Shown here: positions 16,090 through 24,113 of the stretch, in pieces | Layout of the letters: the number at the start of each line of letters is the position of its first letter | How positions within the stretch are numbered: the stretch's first letter is position 1 | Assembly (NCBI GenBank): GCA_964419145.1 | Contig: CAYQOM010000001.1 | Coordinates: 434,001 to 498,000, forward strand | Source of the DNA: UBA2336 sp964419145 | GTDB lineage: Bacteria > Bacteroidota > Bacteroidia > Cytophagales > Cyclobacteriaceae | Direction: 5' to 3' | Length of the DNA: 64,000 nucleotides | Notes under the pieces: generated by a model | The model's input: only the letters and a program-made list of their open reading frames with translations | Database searches by the model: none | What the model was told of the DNA's origin: nothing | Position numbers and translations under genes: made by a program

Positions 16090-17262
16090 TTAGCTTACTT
16101 TACTTGAGACAAATGAAATAAAATTGTCAAGAGAATAGATTTTTTCTCTGAATTCAGAAGGGAAACTCTTAATGTATGGTTTGGGTACAACCAATCGAAC
16201 ACCATACTTATACATTTCAGTGAGTTGATTCTTAGAGATGCCTTGTTGCAGAGTAAACAAATGCTTCTCTTTAATTTTGTCAGCTTCATTCAAAATTTGA
16301 CGCCAGCGGTCTTTACAGGTTGTTTTAGAGGCAAGGAAGACAAGCTTTTTATCATTGAAGCTTTTGCTGTGATAATATTCAACCCCTGGAAATAAAAAGT
16401 CAGGTTTTTTATTCTCTTCCGTTACTCCTTGATTTGAAAATTTTAGCTTAAACAGACTAAAGATTTCACTGAGGTGATGTTCGAGTGATTTTCCAGCTCT
16501 ACTCTTCCTTCTGTTAAGAATTGAGTTTGCAAATTCAACAAGTTCCTCTACGGATTTAAATGGAGTTTTGATTCTACTACTGTAACGATCATTTTCAATG
16601 GTTTTGAATAATTGATACTCTGCCTCAAGCCAATTTAGTAAATGCAGGTCAGGGTTAGACAAGATTTGCTTTTCAGAAATTGAATATGATTGTATAAAAC
16701 AGTTTCTGGCATTAAATGCGAGAATATTTGTTGATGGAAAATCTAATTCTATAGATTTTATGAACTGATGGAAACATTTAAGAAGCTTGTTTTCGGATGT
16801 TTCAGCAAGTTCCTTTTCTATTAATCTATTAGTTTCATTGACAGAGAGACCAAAAGAATTCAAAAACTCTTCGATGTCATCATCCGATTGAAGGACAAAT
16901 GCTTCATAAAAGGTGTCCTCTATTTTGACTAGAACTAATAAATCACCAACATTATTCTCAGATAAAAAGGGGAATCCTTTTCCAAATCTTGTTAGTCTGT
17001 ATTCATCTCTTGTTCCAACGCCATAATAAATGAAGCGACTGGATGTTTCAAAATCACCCTGCCATTTAATTGTTACAAACTTGTCTTTATTTTCACCCTT
17101 AGTTCCAGGTGAATCAAAGAGCAAACTCCAGGCATTTTTATGAATATGAAAACCAGCTTGATGTCCTCCTGTGTCGCCTGTATCATTCGCAGTTATAAAC
17201 TTGGTATATGCAACCTTTGATGCCTGAACTGATTCAATCGCAACCTGTAGATTAAAACCCAT
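16090..17262 (-). CDS. EcoRII-type restriction endonuclease
   Basis: 390 residues from the ATG at 17262 (MGFNLQVAIESVQASKVAY); an upstream TTG at 17277 is less likely. The N-terminal half matches the EcoRII effector-binding domain (GGHQAGFHIHKNAWSLLF, then YYGVGTRDEYRLTRFG). The C-terminal half is the catalytic PD-(D/E)xK-type domain: RRKSRAGKSLEHHLSEIF, then KKPDFLFPG and VFLASKTTCKDRWRQIL, and LFTLQQGISKNQLTEM. EcoRII is a type IIE enzyme that cuts before CCWGG and needs a second site as effector. The start is 1 bp after the stop of the preceding gene, so it is the last gene of the island operon. The Dcm-like methyltransferase in the same operon fits CCWGG specificity. Confidence 0.92.
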   Translation of the reverse strand: MGFNLQVAIESVQASKVAYTKFITANDTGDTGGHQAGFHIHKNAWSLLFDSPGTKGENKDKFVTIKWQGDFETSSRFIYYGVGTRDEYRLTRFGKGFPFLSENNVGDLLVLVKIEDTFYEAFVLQSDDDIEEFLNSFGLSVNETNRLIEKELAETSENKLLKCFHQFIKSIELDFPSTNILAFNARNCFIQSYSISEKQILSNPDLHLLNWLEAEYQLFKTIENDRYSSRIKTPFKSVEELVEFANSILNRRKSRAGKSLEHHLSEIFSLFKLKFSNQGVTEENKKPDFLFPGVEYYHSKSFNDKKLVFLASKTTCKDRWRQILNEADKIKEKHLFTLQQGISKNQLTEMYKYGVRLVVPKPYIKSFPSEFREKIYSLDNFISFVSSKVS

Positions 17263-17263
17263 T

Positions 17264-18211
17264 TTAAAGGGACTCAAGATTTTCTTTAGTTAAAGGAAAA
17301 AATTCCGCTTTTGGAATTTTGACCACAGTGCTTCCTCCGCCCTGCATATTGACACCTCCGCCCATTGGAACCCATGAAGCAAACTGAGCAAGCCTATCAA
17401 ATGTAATAAACCACCAGTTTACAAGATTCCTATCAGAAGTGTTATTTATTTCGCGAACAAAAAATAGTGAATGTAAATTCCCCTTCTTTGCTGCATAGAA
17501 TGCTAGTTTAACGAAGGGGCCAACGTCAATTCCAAAGTAACTTCCAAGCTTCTTGTCAGAGGCAACTGTTTTCTCTTTTATTTCAATCGGATAGGTATAC
17601 TGTTGTCCCCAAATTACCCCATCAATATCAGACATCTCACACATGAACTTATTTTGAAATGATACACGTAGATGTTCTTTAGTGAATTCTTCTGGAATTG
17701 ATTCATGAGGAATTATTGAAGAGTCGGTTTTGTATTTAAGGAAGTTATATCTCCTGCCACGACCACTAAAACTTTTAACGGTTGTTAATAGTGGTGTGTA
17801 AGGAGTTGCTAATGGTATTCCAAGCTGCTTTGTGTCCCATGTAATGGAATTGGGATCCTCGTCAATAGAAATGGAAGGAACACAATAGAAGCTATGAACA
17901 CCTATTTGATGCATTGTTGAGCAAATAGTATGAAGTGCCATTGGAGGTTCTTCAAGAATTCTAGTGGTTGCATAATCAACATCTGGTTGAATAGTTTTTG
18001 GGAAAAGAACGGCAGTATGATGACCGAATACGCCATCACCAACATTCCTAACGATCCAACCACCTTGAGAAATTCGGCCTGCAAAATCAAGTTGAGAAAA
18101 GGTATTTCTTAAATCAATTTCGGCAAGCATACCATTTATCTTGTTTTGATTGATGCTGCTTATACTAGAGGACAGATATCCTCTCATAGATTCAATACCT
18201 AATCTTGCCAT
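17264..18211 (-). CDS. Restriction-modification island protein, possible PD-(D/E)xK nuclease
   Basis: 315 residues, no family recognised. It contains a credible PD-(D/E)xK signature: Asp195/Asp197 in SDIDGVIWG, then Glu210 and Lys212 in YPIEIKEKT, preceded by an N-terminal helix with Glu31 (KINGMLAEIDLRNTF) of the kind that often supplies an extra acidic ligand. The C-terminal part has a glycine-rich stretch (MGGGVNMQGGGSTVV). The gene overlaps the methyltransferase gene by 20 bp upstream and abuts the EcoRII-type gene downstream, so it is made from the same mRNA. It could be a second nuclease, a specificity or assembly factor for the endonuclease, or a catalytically dead partner. The signature is seen; the activity is inferred. 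Confidence 0.85.
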   Translation of the reverse strand: MARLGIESMRGYLSSSISSINQNKINGMLAEIDLRNTFSQLDFAGRISQGGWIVRNVGDGVFGHHTAVLFPKTIQPDVDYATTRILEEPPMALHTICSTMHQIGVHSFYCVPSISIDEDPNSITWDTKQLGIPLATPYTPLLTTVKSFSGRGRRYNFLKYKTDSSIIPHESIPEEFTKEHLRVSFQNKFMCEMSDIDGVIWGQQYTYPIEIKEKTVASDKKLGSYFGIDVGPFVKLAFYAAKKGNLHSLFFVREINNTSDRNLVNWWFITFDRLAQFASWVPMGGGVNMQGGGSTVVKIPKAEFFPLTKENLESL

Positions 18212-19454
18212 TTTTTTGAGGGGTTAAGGTCTTTAGAATTTCCTCTCCAATCTTTTGAATTAGGGGAACGACAACAGAATTTCCAAACTGCTTATATCCT
18301 TGATTCATTGAAACAGCCTCAACAATAAATTTGTCAGGATACCCTTGAAGTCTTGCCGCTTCTCTTACTGAAAGTCTTCTTGGATTTTTTCCTTCCTGAG
18401 GAATAAGTATTTCAGAACCATCCTTATAATATCGTGCACTCATTGTTCTTGCAATACCATTGAGATCAACTAGTCCAAATCCAAAACCGTTTCCCTTAGC
18501 TTTATGCTTTATAGAGTAGTCTTGCAGATATTTCCAGAGGTGATCAGTTAATGTATACTTGGGATCAACTTCAGGCTCCAGTATGTCTTTAATTGTTTTG
18601 GTTGGTTTAGGCAGTTTAGGAAACTCGAATTTCTCCTTGTTTTTAAAGACCTTAGTATCAAATCCTACCATGAATGTTCTTTCACGATTTTGAGGTACGT
18701 AATGTTTGCCGCTTAAGACTTTGAAGTGAAACGAGTATCCCAATTCTCTAAGTGTGGTTTCAATTACTCTAAAGGTGTTTCCTTTATCATGCGAAACCAG
18801 ATTCTTAACATTTTCAAGGAAAAAGGCTTTTGGTCGGTGTTCCTCTATAATTTCTGCTATGTGAAAAAACAAGTTGCCTTGTTTCTCGTCCTCAAACCCA
18901 TGTTTGCGTCCTAAGCTATTCTTTTTGCTTACACCAGCAATTGAAAATGGTTGGCAAGGAAATCCCGCGCACAAAACATCGAATTTACCGGGTATCCATT
19001 CCTTGGTTTCTTTTTTTGTTATATCACCAAACGGAATTTCTCCAAAGTTTGCATAATAAGTGCGTTGTGCCATCTTATCCCATTCCGATGAAAAGACGCA
19101 TTCACCTCCAAGTTTTTGCATTGCCAATCGAAATCCACCAATTCCGGCAAACAAATCGATAAATGTAAATTTTGGAATGGCTGGTTTAGGAAACGGAACT
19201 TTTTGTTCAAAGCCAATAAGATATTGAAGAGCTGATTCTTCAATTTTTAAATCTTCGTTGTTACCAGAAAATTCCTCAATCAGATCGTACGCAAAATCAA
19301 AAGCAGGTCGCTTTAATTTTTTATTACCTGACCTTACATAATGACTGATTACTGCAGACCTGAAATTATCTGGCCCGAAAAGGGCAACCTTCCAGACTTT
19401 ATCTGATATTGAATGAAGCTTTGTACTTAATAAAGATGCCTTCCCGTTTTTCAT
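18192..19454 (-). CDS. Dcm-type DNA (cytosine-5) methyltransferase
   Basis: 420 residues with the full C5-methyltransferase motif order: FIDLFAGIGGFRLA (I, about 98), GFPCQPFSIAG (IV, catalytic Cys167), FLENVKNL (VI), QNRERTFMVGF (VIII), RRLSVREAARLQGYP (IX) and QFGNSVVVPLIQ (X). The target-recognition segment GNGFGFGLVDL followed by ARTMSARYYKDGSEILI closely resembles that of E. coli Dcm and M.EcoRII, pointing to CCWGG methylation. The ~95-residue N-terminal extension is also Dcm-like. Its ATG overlaps the controller gene's TGA (ATGA, 4 bp), so translation is coupled. It protects host DNA from the EcoRII-type enzyme downstream. Confidence 0.95.
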   Translation of the reverse strand: MKNGKASLLSTKLHSISDKVWKVALFGPDNFRSAVISHYVRSGNKKLKRPAFDFAYDLIEEFSGNNEDLKIEESALQYLIGFEQKVPFPKPAIPKFTFIDLFAGIGGFRLAMQKLGGECVFSSEWDKMAQRTYYANFGEIPFGDITKKETKEWIPGKFDVLCAGFPCQPFSIAGVSKKNSLGRKHGFEDEKQGNLFFHIAEIIEEHRPKAFFLENVKNLVSHDKGNTFRVIETTLRELGYSFHFKVLSGKHYVPQNRERTFMVGFDTKVFKNKEKFEFPKLPKPTKTIKDILEPEVDPKYTLTDHLWKYLQDYSIKHKAKGNGFGFGLVDLNGIARTMSARYYKDGSEILIPQEGKNPRRLSVREAARLQGYPDKFIVEAVSMNQGYKQFGNSVVVPLIQKIGEEILKTLTPQKNGKIRY

Positions 19455-19690
19455 TTACCTCGCTTTTTGCCGTTGAATAGTTCTGAGTTGAAAAAATCCT
19501 TGAAGCTGAGTTCAAGTCCGTTTGTTATGATTTTGGTAAGTGTATCGACAGAGACATTGCGCTTGCCGTTTTCAACATGGTTCATGAAGGTTCTGTCAAC
19601 CTCAGCTTTCCATGCGATCTCTTCTTGCGTGAGATTTCTTTCGGTACGGAGTTCTTTGATCCGCTGGCCGATCTTCACTTTGATATCCAT
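19451..19690 (-). CDS. XRE-family HTH controller (C) protein of the R-M operon
   Basis: 79 residues, an entire HTH_3 domain: IGQRIKELRTERNLTQEEIA, then VDRTFMNHVENGKRNVSVDT as the recognition helix region. Size and fold match C proteins that time expression of restriction genes by binding C-boxes upstream of their own gene. A fitting inverted repeat lies 19 bp upstream of its ATG. The stop codon overlaps the methyltransferase start by 4 bp, so controller, methyltransferase and nucleases form one operon. A short basic tail ends ELFNGKKRGK. Confidence 0.9.
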   Translation of the reverse strand: MDIKVKIGQRIKELRTERNLTQEEIAWKAEVDRTFMNHVENGKRNVSVDTLTKIITNGLELSFKDFFNSELFNGKKRGK

Positions 19691-19708
19691 AAGACAATAG
19701 TATTTAGG

Positions 19709-19739
19709 GTGACTTAAAGTACATTTGCTTTTAAGTCAC
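19709..19739 (-). promoter_or_regulatory. C-box-like operator upstream of the controller gene
   Basis: Perfect 10-bp inverted repeat GTGACTTAAA (19709-19718) and TTTAAGTCAC (19730-19739) with an 11-base spacer. Each half reads as GACTTAAAG, close to the GACT-N3-AGTC half-site layout of known C-boxes. Its position 19 bp ahead of the controller start supports autoregulation of the operon. It also lies about 30 bp after the vsr stop. Confidence 0.7.
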
Positions 19740-19771
19740 GTTGGGATTTCCTGACAAAACTTGTCAGTTAA

Positions 19772-20185
19772 TCAGCTTTCGAGTTTTGAAAGAAGGTTGC
19801 TAAAAGTTGATAGAACTTTTGCGGGCTTTAATTCACATTCCCAAATGGTTATGACATCCCATTGGGCTTTCTTGAGGGCTTTTATTGCTATTTTATCGTT
19901 TTGCTTGTTGCGCTCAATTTTATTTATCCACCACTCCGTTCTCGTTTTAGGCACAACAAAATACCTGCAGCCTTTATGCCCGTGCCAGAAGCAGCCATGA
20001 ATGAAAATGACGGTTTTGTATTTGGGCAAAACAATGTCGGGTTTGCCGGGAAGGTTTTTAACATGCAGCCTGTACCGGAAACCCTGTGCGAAAAGAAATT
20101 TCCGAACCAGCATTTCGGGCTTGGTGTCTTTGCCCTTAATGCGGCTCATGTTGTAACTCCTTACTTCCGGTTCATGCACATCCAC
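19772..20185 (-). CDS. vsr: Very short patch repair endonuclease
   Basis: 137 residues, normal Vsr length. Vsr nicks 5' of the T in T:G mismatches that arise by deamination of 5-methylcytosine at Dcm-type sites. Conserved segments: SYNMSRIKGKDTKPEMLVRK at the N-terminus, FRYRLHVKNLPGKPDIVLPK with the catalytic Asp, and VIFIHGCFWHGHKGCRYF with the His/Cys zinc-site and active-site residues. It is encoded on the same strand upstream of the Dcm-type methyltransferase, the companion expected from its biology. About 80 bp with the operator separate it from the controller gene, so it may have its own promoter. Confidence 0.95.
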   Translation of the reverse strand: MDVHEPEVRSYNMSRIKGKDTKPEMLVRKFLFAQGFRYRLHVKNLPGKPDIVLPKYKTVIFIHGCFWHGHKGCRYFVVPKTRTEWWINKIERNKQNDKIAIKALKKAQWDVITIWECELKPAKVLSTFSNLLSKLES

Positions 20186-20220
20186 ACATCAAACTTAGCG
20201 AGTAAATGTTAAAGTGTGAC

Positions 20221-20356
20221 GTGCACTGCGTGAGGGATAGCAGTCCCGCTAATGCGGGATAAACTCCAGCCCGAAGTGCGCAAGCATGTGGCGTTGGCCG
20301 GACTTGAAGCGAACCTGCCTACCGCAGGCAGGTAGCCCGACCCGCAGGGGCACGCC
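20221..20356 (+). ncRNA. Structured intergenic element, possible ncRNA or repeat
   Basis: Several hairpins can be drawn: outer GCACT with AGTGC, inner CCCGC (20245-20249) with GCGGG (20254-20258), and GGGGCACGCCCC near the end. The GGACTTGAAGCGAA and TAGCCCGACCC segments are familiar from abundant structured repeats of Bacteroidota, perhaps the Flavo-1 RNA type; this is from memory and unverified. A 19-bp palindrome sits between those two segments as if inserted. Confidence 0.4.
20314..20332. repeat. Nested 19-bp palindrome (copy C)
   Basis: CCTGCCTACCGCAGGCAGG, the exact reverse complement of the core of copy A at 14223-14241. It lies within the structured element. Confidence 0.8.
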
Positions 20357-20362
20357 CCAATT

Positions 20363-20387
20363 AAAAAAGCAGTCCATGTGGGACTGC
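20363..20387 (-). terminator. Rho-independent terminator downstream of the tricorn-like gene
   Basis: Arms GCAGTCC (20369-20375) and GGACTGC (20381-20387) with six A residues at 20363-20368, which is a T-run in the minus direction. It would end transcription from the protease gene whose stop is at 20560. Confidence 0.7.
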
Positions 20388-20407
20388 CTTTACTAAGTTA
20401 AGTAACT

Positions 20408-20446
20408 AACCCCCTCCGCCCTTCGGCACCTCCCCTTATTCAGGGT
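20408..20446. repeat. CT-rich intergenic repeat, short copy
   Basis: Shares CCCCTCCGCCC, a small hairpin and CACCTCCCCTTA with the longer copies at 20449 and 25509, but lacks their right part. Confidence 0.6.
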
Positions 20447-20448
20447 GT

Positions 20449-20520
20449 ACCCCTCCGCCCTGCGGGCACCTCCCCTAAATTAGGGGAGGAATTGTTGGGT
20501 GTTAATTCTTAGTGGGTCGC
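20449..20520. repeat. CT-rich intergenic repeat, long copy 1
   Basis: Contains CCCTGCGGG, then the inverted pair CTCCCCTAA and TTAGGGGAG, followed by GAATTGTTGGGTGTTAATT. It closely matches the copy at 25509-25586. Confidence 0.75.
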
Positions 20521-20559
20521 TTGTACCCTGACGATACTGTCAGGATATAAGCGCTAATA

Positions 20560-23500
20560 TTAATTTTTTGATGGACGCTTATATTTCACCGGTGGTGCGG
20601 GCTCGGGTTTGATTTCGAGCGCCTGTGTTTCTAACAGGTTCAGGGCTTCCTGCACGGCACGTTCCAGCTGCGGGTCGCGGCCGGCAATCACATCGGCAGG
20701 TGTTTGCTCTACGTGTATGTCGGGCGGTATGCCCACGCCTTCTACGGCCCACTCGCCATTTACATCGTAAAAGCCACCGCGTGGCGCCACCATGCGGCCA
20801 CCGTCAACAAAGGGTGGGGTGTCCCACGTGCCCACCAGGCCGCCCCAGGTTTTGGTGCCCACCAGCGGCCCGAGTTTCATTATGTTGAACAGGTAAGGTA
20901 GCAGGTCGCCACCGGAGCCAGCGCGCTCGTTGATGAGCATCACCTTCGGCCCGAAGATGCCGGCATTGGGCGTGAGGAAGGGGCGGTGATCGCTGGCGCG
21001 GCTGTTGAAGTAGCCGTGCAGTTCGCGCGCCATAATGTCTACCATGTAGTCGGCCGCGGAGCCGCCCCCGTTGTTGCGCTCGTCAATGATGGCGCCCTTC
21101 TTGTGTTGCTGCGCGAAATAGTAGCGGTTAAAATACGTGTAGCCGCCCTGCCCGGTGTTGGGCACATACACGTAGGCAAGCTGGCCGTTTGAAAGTTCGT
21201 CTACTTTTTTGCGGTTGCTTTCCACCCAGTGCATCATGCGCAGTTGGTTGTCGTTTTCAACGGGCACCACGGTAACCACGCGCGAGCCATCGAATGAGGG
21301 TTTGTTGTTCACGCGTATTTTGATCTGCCGGTTGGCGGTGCCTTCAAACTGTTTGAACAAATTTTGCGAAGTGGTTAATGGCTGGCCGTTTACTTCCAGC
21401 AGGTAATCGCCTGCGTTGATGTTGAGGCCGGGTTCGCGCAGCGGTGCGTTGAGGCCGGGGTTCCAGTCTTCACCGGTGTAGATTTTTTTGAAGCGGTAGT
21501 AGTTGCCCGCAGCTTCAAAGTCGGCCCCGAGCAACCCAATGGGTACATTTTTTACTTCGGGGTAATCGCCCCCGCGGGTGTACGAGTGGCCCACGGCCAC
21601 TTCACCACCTACAATGTCCACAATGTAGTTCAGGTCTTCGCGGTGGCGCACATGATCCACCCATGGTGCATACCAGTTGTACACATCATTCCACGGAGCG
21701 CCATGCGTGTTGTTTACATACAGGAAGTCGCGCTGGTAGCGCCAGCCTTCACGGAAGATTTGTTTCCACTCGGCCATGGGATCGATTTTAATTTTTAATG
21801 ATGCGAGCGCATCCAGTTTTCCATCGCCTGGTTTTTTGTTGTTGTCGGTGGTGCCCAGTATGCCCCACGTGCTGTTGCTGCGGTACAGCAGCGACTTGCG
21901 GTCATTGGAAATGCTGACCTCATTAACGGAGCTGAGGTACGTTTCGGTTTTCAGGTCTTTGAAGTTGTAGCGATGCAGGGTTGCGCCTTGCTGGTTGGGC
22001 ACGGCTTCGGCATAAAACACATAGCCCTCCGGTCCGGGGTAGAGCGCAGTGTAGTTGCGTTGCGGAACATCCACCGCGAGGATGCGCTGTGCGAGGTTGT
22101 CCATATCAATTTTTACCGTGTTTGATTTTGCTGGTGCAGGTGGAGGCGTTGTTTTGCCTTTGGCAGATGATGGAGGGGTGGCCGGTTCTTCTTTGGGTTT
22201 ATCTTTTTCATCATCGCTGCGCGGGGCGAGTGGTGATGCATCGGTTTTGCTGAGTACGATTAAATAGAGCGCACGTGTTACCGGACGATCATACGAACTC
22301 ATTTCAAGCCAGCCGGTATTCAAGCCGTAGTTGGTGCTGGCGAGGAAGTACAAATATTTTCCGGTGGCATCCCACACGGGTGAGATGGCATCGGCCATGC
22401 CATCGGTGAGCTGAAGCGTCTGGCCGGTTTCCACGTTGTGCGCTTTGATCACTTTGTAGTTGCTGTCAATCAGGCGTGCGTACGCAATCCACTTGCTGTC
22501 GGGCGACCACACCGGGTTCATCGATCGGTTGGGATGTGCGTAGCGTTCGGTGTCGGCTTTTTTCGTTACGCCCGAGTTGACATCGGTGTAGAGCAAGTTG
22601 TAATCGGTATCGGTGTACGCAATATACTTTCCATCAGGCGACCACTCGGGCCGAAAGAAAAACGTGGGGTTGGGAATGGAAATCACTTTTGGTTTTTCAA
22701 GACCTTCCTGATCGGTGATGTAGAGTTGGTATTCACCACTGGCATCGCTGAAGTACGCAATGCGTTTTCCATCAGGCGACCACACCGGAAAACGATCGGC
22801 TGCACCAGAGGTGTTGGTGATGTTGCGCCAGTTACCTTTTTCTTTCGGCACCGTAAAAATTTCTCCGCGGTGTTCGAACAACGCGCGTTGTCCTGTTGGC
22901 GAGAGTGATGCATTTTGTAAAGTGGTAGAACGCACATCCACCCAACGTTCGCGTGCCCAGTGAAAATCGCCACGCACGTGGATGGTGAGTTTTTTCGTTG
23001 TACCGTTGGCCGGATTGAGGGTGTGGAGATAACCGCCTTGTTCGTACACGATCAACCCGCCACCGGCATCAAGGCTCTTCACATCGAAGTCGGCATGAAA
23101 GGTGTGTTGTTTGAGTTCGTTGTTAGCCGGATTAAACGACCACACGTTGTTGGCGTAGTCGCGCTCGGATAAAAAGTACACCACGTTGTTCAACCAGGTG
23201 GGATCGGTGTGGCGTTCGTTGTCGGTTTGAGGCGTCATCTTCAACGAAAAGGTTTTTAAGTCCACAATCCAGATGGGCTTGGCCTGGCCCCCGCGGTAGT
23301 TGCGCCATTCCGGATCCCAGAAACCAATTTGCTGATAGGCGATGTGGTTTCCGTTTTCTGAAATTTCTCCGGCCACGGCACGCGGGATGGGTAATGCTTC
23401 GGGCATGCCGCCTTTCTTACTCACTTTAAAAATTTTTGATTCCTGGGTAGGCAGTGAGCCTTCACGTGCGGATGAAAACAAAATGAATTCGCCATCGGGA

Positions 23501-23838
23501 GTCCAGCCCGTTACCTGGTCGTTAAACGGATGCCACGTGAGGCGCTCGGGTTGACCGCCTTCGGTAGGAATGATGTACACATCGGTGTTGCCATCGTACT
23601 GACCGGTAAAGGCGATCTGTTTGCCATCGGGCGAGAAGTGTGGGTTGGCTTCCATGCCTTCATTGGAGGTGAGCCTGCGCGCATCGCCACCGTCTTTGGA
23701 GACGATCCACAGGTCGTTGGCATACACAAAGGCAATGTGTTCGTTGCTGATAGTGGGCTGGCGCAACAGCATGGTGCCCTGTGCAAAAGTGTGAAGTGAC
23801 AGGAATGAGGTGATGACGAGAAGTAAAAGCGTTTTCAT
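20560..23838 (-). CDS. Tricorn-like S41 family protease, exported
   Basis: 1,092 residues with signal peptide MKTLLLLVITSFLSLHTFAQ. The first ~550 residues are TolB/WD40-type propeller repeats, each with an SPDGK-like turn (HFSPDGKQIAFTG, VWSPDGKRIAYFS, EWSPDGKYIAYTD). A Pro-rich linker (residues ~555-590) leads to a C1-like region, a PDZ domain (~770-850: LNINAGDYLLEVNGQPLTTS) and the S41 catalytic domain. The nucleophile is Ser975 in ERAGSGGDLLPY. Family members degrade peptides processively; the export signal places this one outside the cytoplasm. A terminator lies about 170 bp downstream. Confidence 0.93.
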   Translation of the reverse strand: MKTLLLLVITSFLSLHTFAQGTMLLRQPTISNEHIAFVYANDLWIVSKDGGDARRLTSNEGMEANPHFSPDGKQIAFTGQYDGNTDVYIIPTEGGQPERLTWHPFNDQVTGWTPDGEFILFSSAREGSLPTQESKIFKVSKKGGMPEALPIPRAVAGEISENGNHIAYQQIGFWDPEWRNYRGGQAKPIWIVDLKTFSLKMTPQTDNERHTDPTWLNNVVYFLSERDYANNVWSFNPANNELKQHTFHADFDVKSLDAGGGLIVYEQGGYLHTLNPANGTTKKLTIHVRGDFHWARERWVDVRSTTLQNASLSPTGQRALFEHRGEIFTVPKEKGNWRNITNTSGAADRFPVWSPDGKRIAYFSDASGEYQLYITDQEGLEKPKVISIPNPTFFFRPEWSPDGKYIAYTDTDYNLLYTDVNSGVTKKADTERYAHPNRSMNPVWSPDSKWIAYARLIDSNYKVIKAHNVETGQTLQLTDGMADAISPVWDATGKYLYFLASTNYGLNTGWLEMSSYDRPVTRALYLIVLSKTDASPLAPRSDDEKDKPKEEPATPPSSAKGKTTPPPAPAKSNTVKIDMDNLAQRILAVDVPQRNYTALYPGPEGYVFYAEAVPNQQGATLHRYNFKDLKTETYLSSVNEVSISNDRKSLLYRSNSTWGILGTTDNNKKPGDGKLDALASLKIKIDPMAEWKQIFREGWRYQRDFLYVNNTHGAPWNDVYNWYAPWVDHVRHREDLNYIVDIVGGEVAVGHSYTRGGDYPEVKNVPIGLLGADFEAAGNYYRFKKIYTGEDWNPGLNAPLREPGLNINAGDYLLEVNGQPLTTSQNLFKQFEGTANRQIKIRVNNKPSFDGSRVVTVVPVENDNQLRMMHWVESNRKKVDELSNGQLAYVYVPNTGQGGYTYFNRYYFAQQHKKGAIIDERNNGGGSAADYMVDIMARELHGYFNSRASDHRPFLTPNAGIFGPKVMLINERAGSGGDLLPYLFNIMKLGPLVGTKTWGGLVGTWDTPPFVDGGRMVAPRGGFYDVNGEWAVEGVGIPPDIHVEQTPADVIAGRDPQLERAVQEALNLLETQALEIKPEPAPPVKYKRPSKN

Positions 23839-23923
23839 AAGCGTGACGGTTAAATCATGATGAAGGTAGGGGATTTGACTGGAAGAGTGAATGCCGTTGA
23901 AGGAATTCTTACATATTAGAGTT

Positions 23924-24074
23924 CGTCATTGCGAACGGAAGGGTTGGAATGTGTGATGGCGTGAAGCAATCCCAATCTTCGTGTTTTGTTCTCACTATGT
24001 AGTGTGGGATTGCTTCGTCACGCGAACGATTGGCGAGGGGCGATATAGTTTGGTTTGCGTTCCTCGCAATGACG
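23924..24074. repeat. REP-like unit 6, distant copy
   Basis: 151 bp from CGTCATTGCGA to CCTCGCAATGACG, with GAAGCAATCCC and GGGATTGCTTC inside. It belongs to the same family as the cluster at 13.8-14.9 kb and lies between the tricorn-like gene and the ATPase gene. The remaining bases between these two genes show nothing else. Confidence 0.85.
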
Positions 24075-24113
24075 ATTTTCGGGCCCGCCTGACCGTACGG
24101 GCAGTGGCCAGAG

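Noticed and set aside
16090..20185. Prophage or integrative element carrying the restriction genes
   Set aside because: No integrase, tRNA target, transposase or phage gene is present; it is a plain gene island as far as the window shows.
22438..22908. 156-residue plus-strand ORF
   Set aside because: Antisense to the tricorn-like gene, in the propeller repeats.
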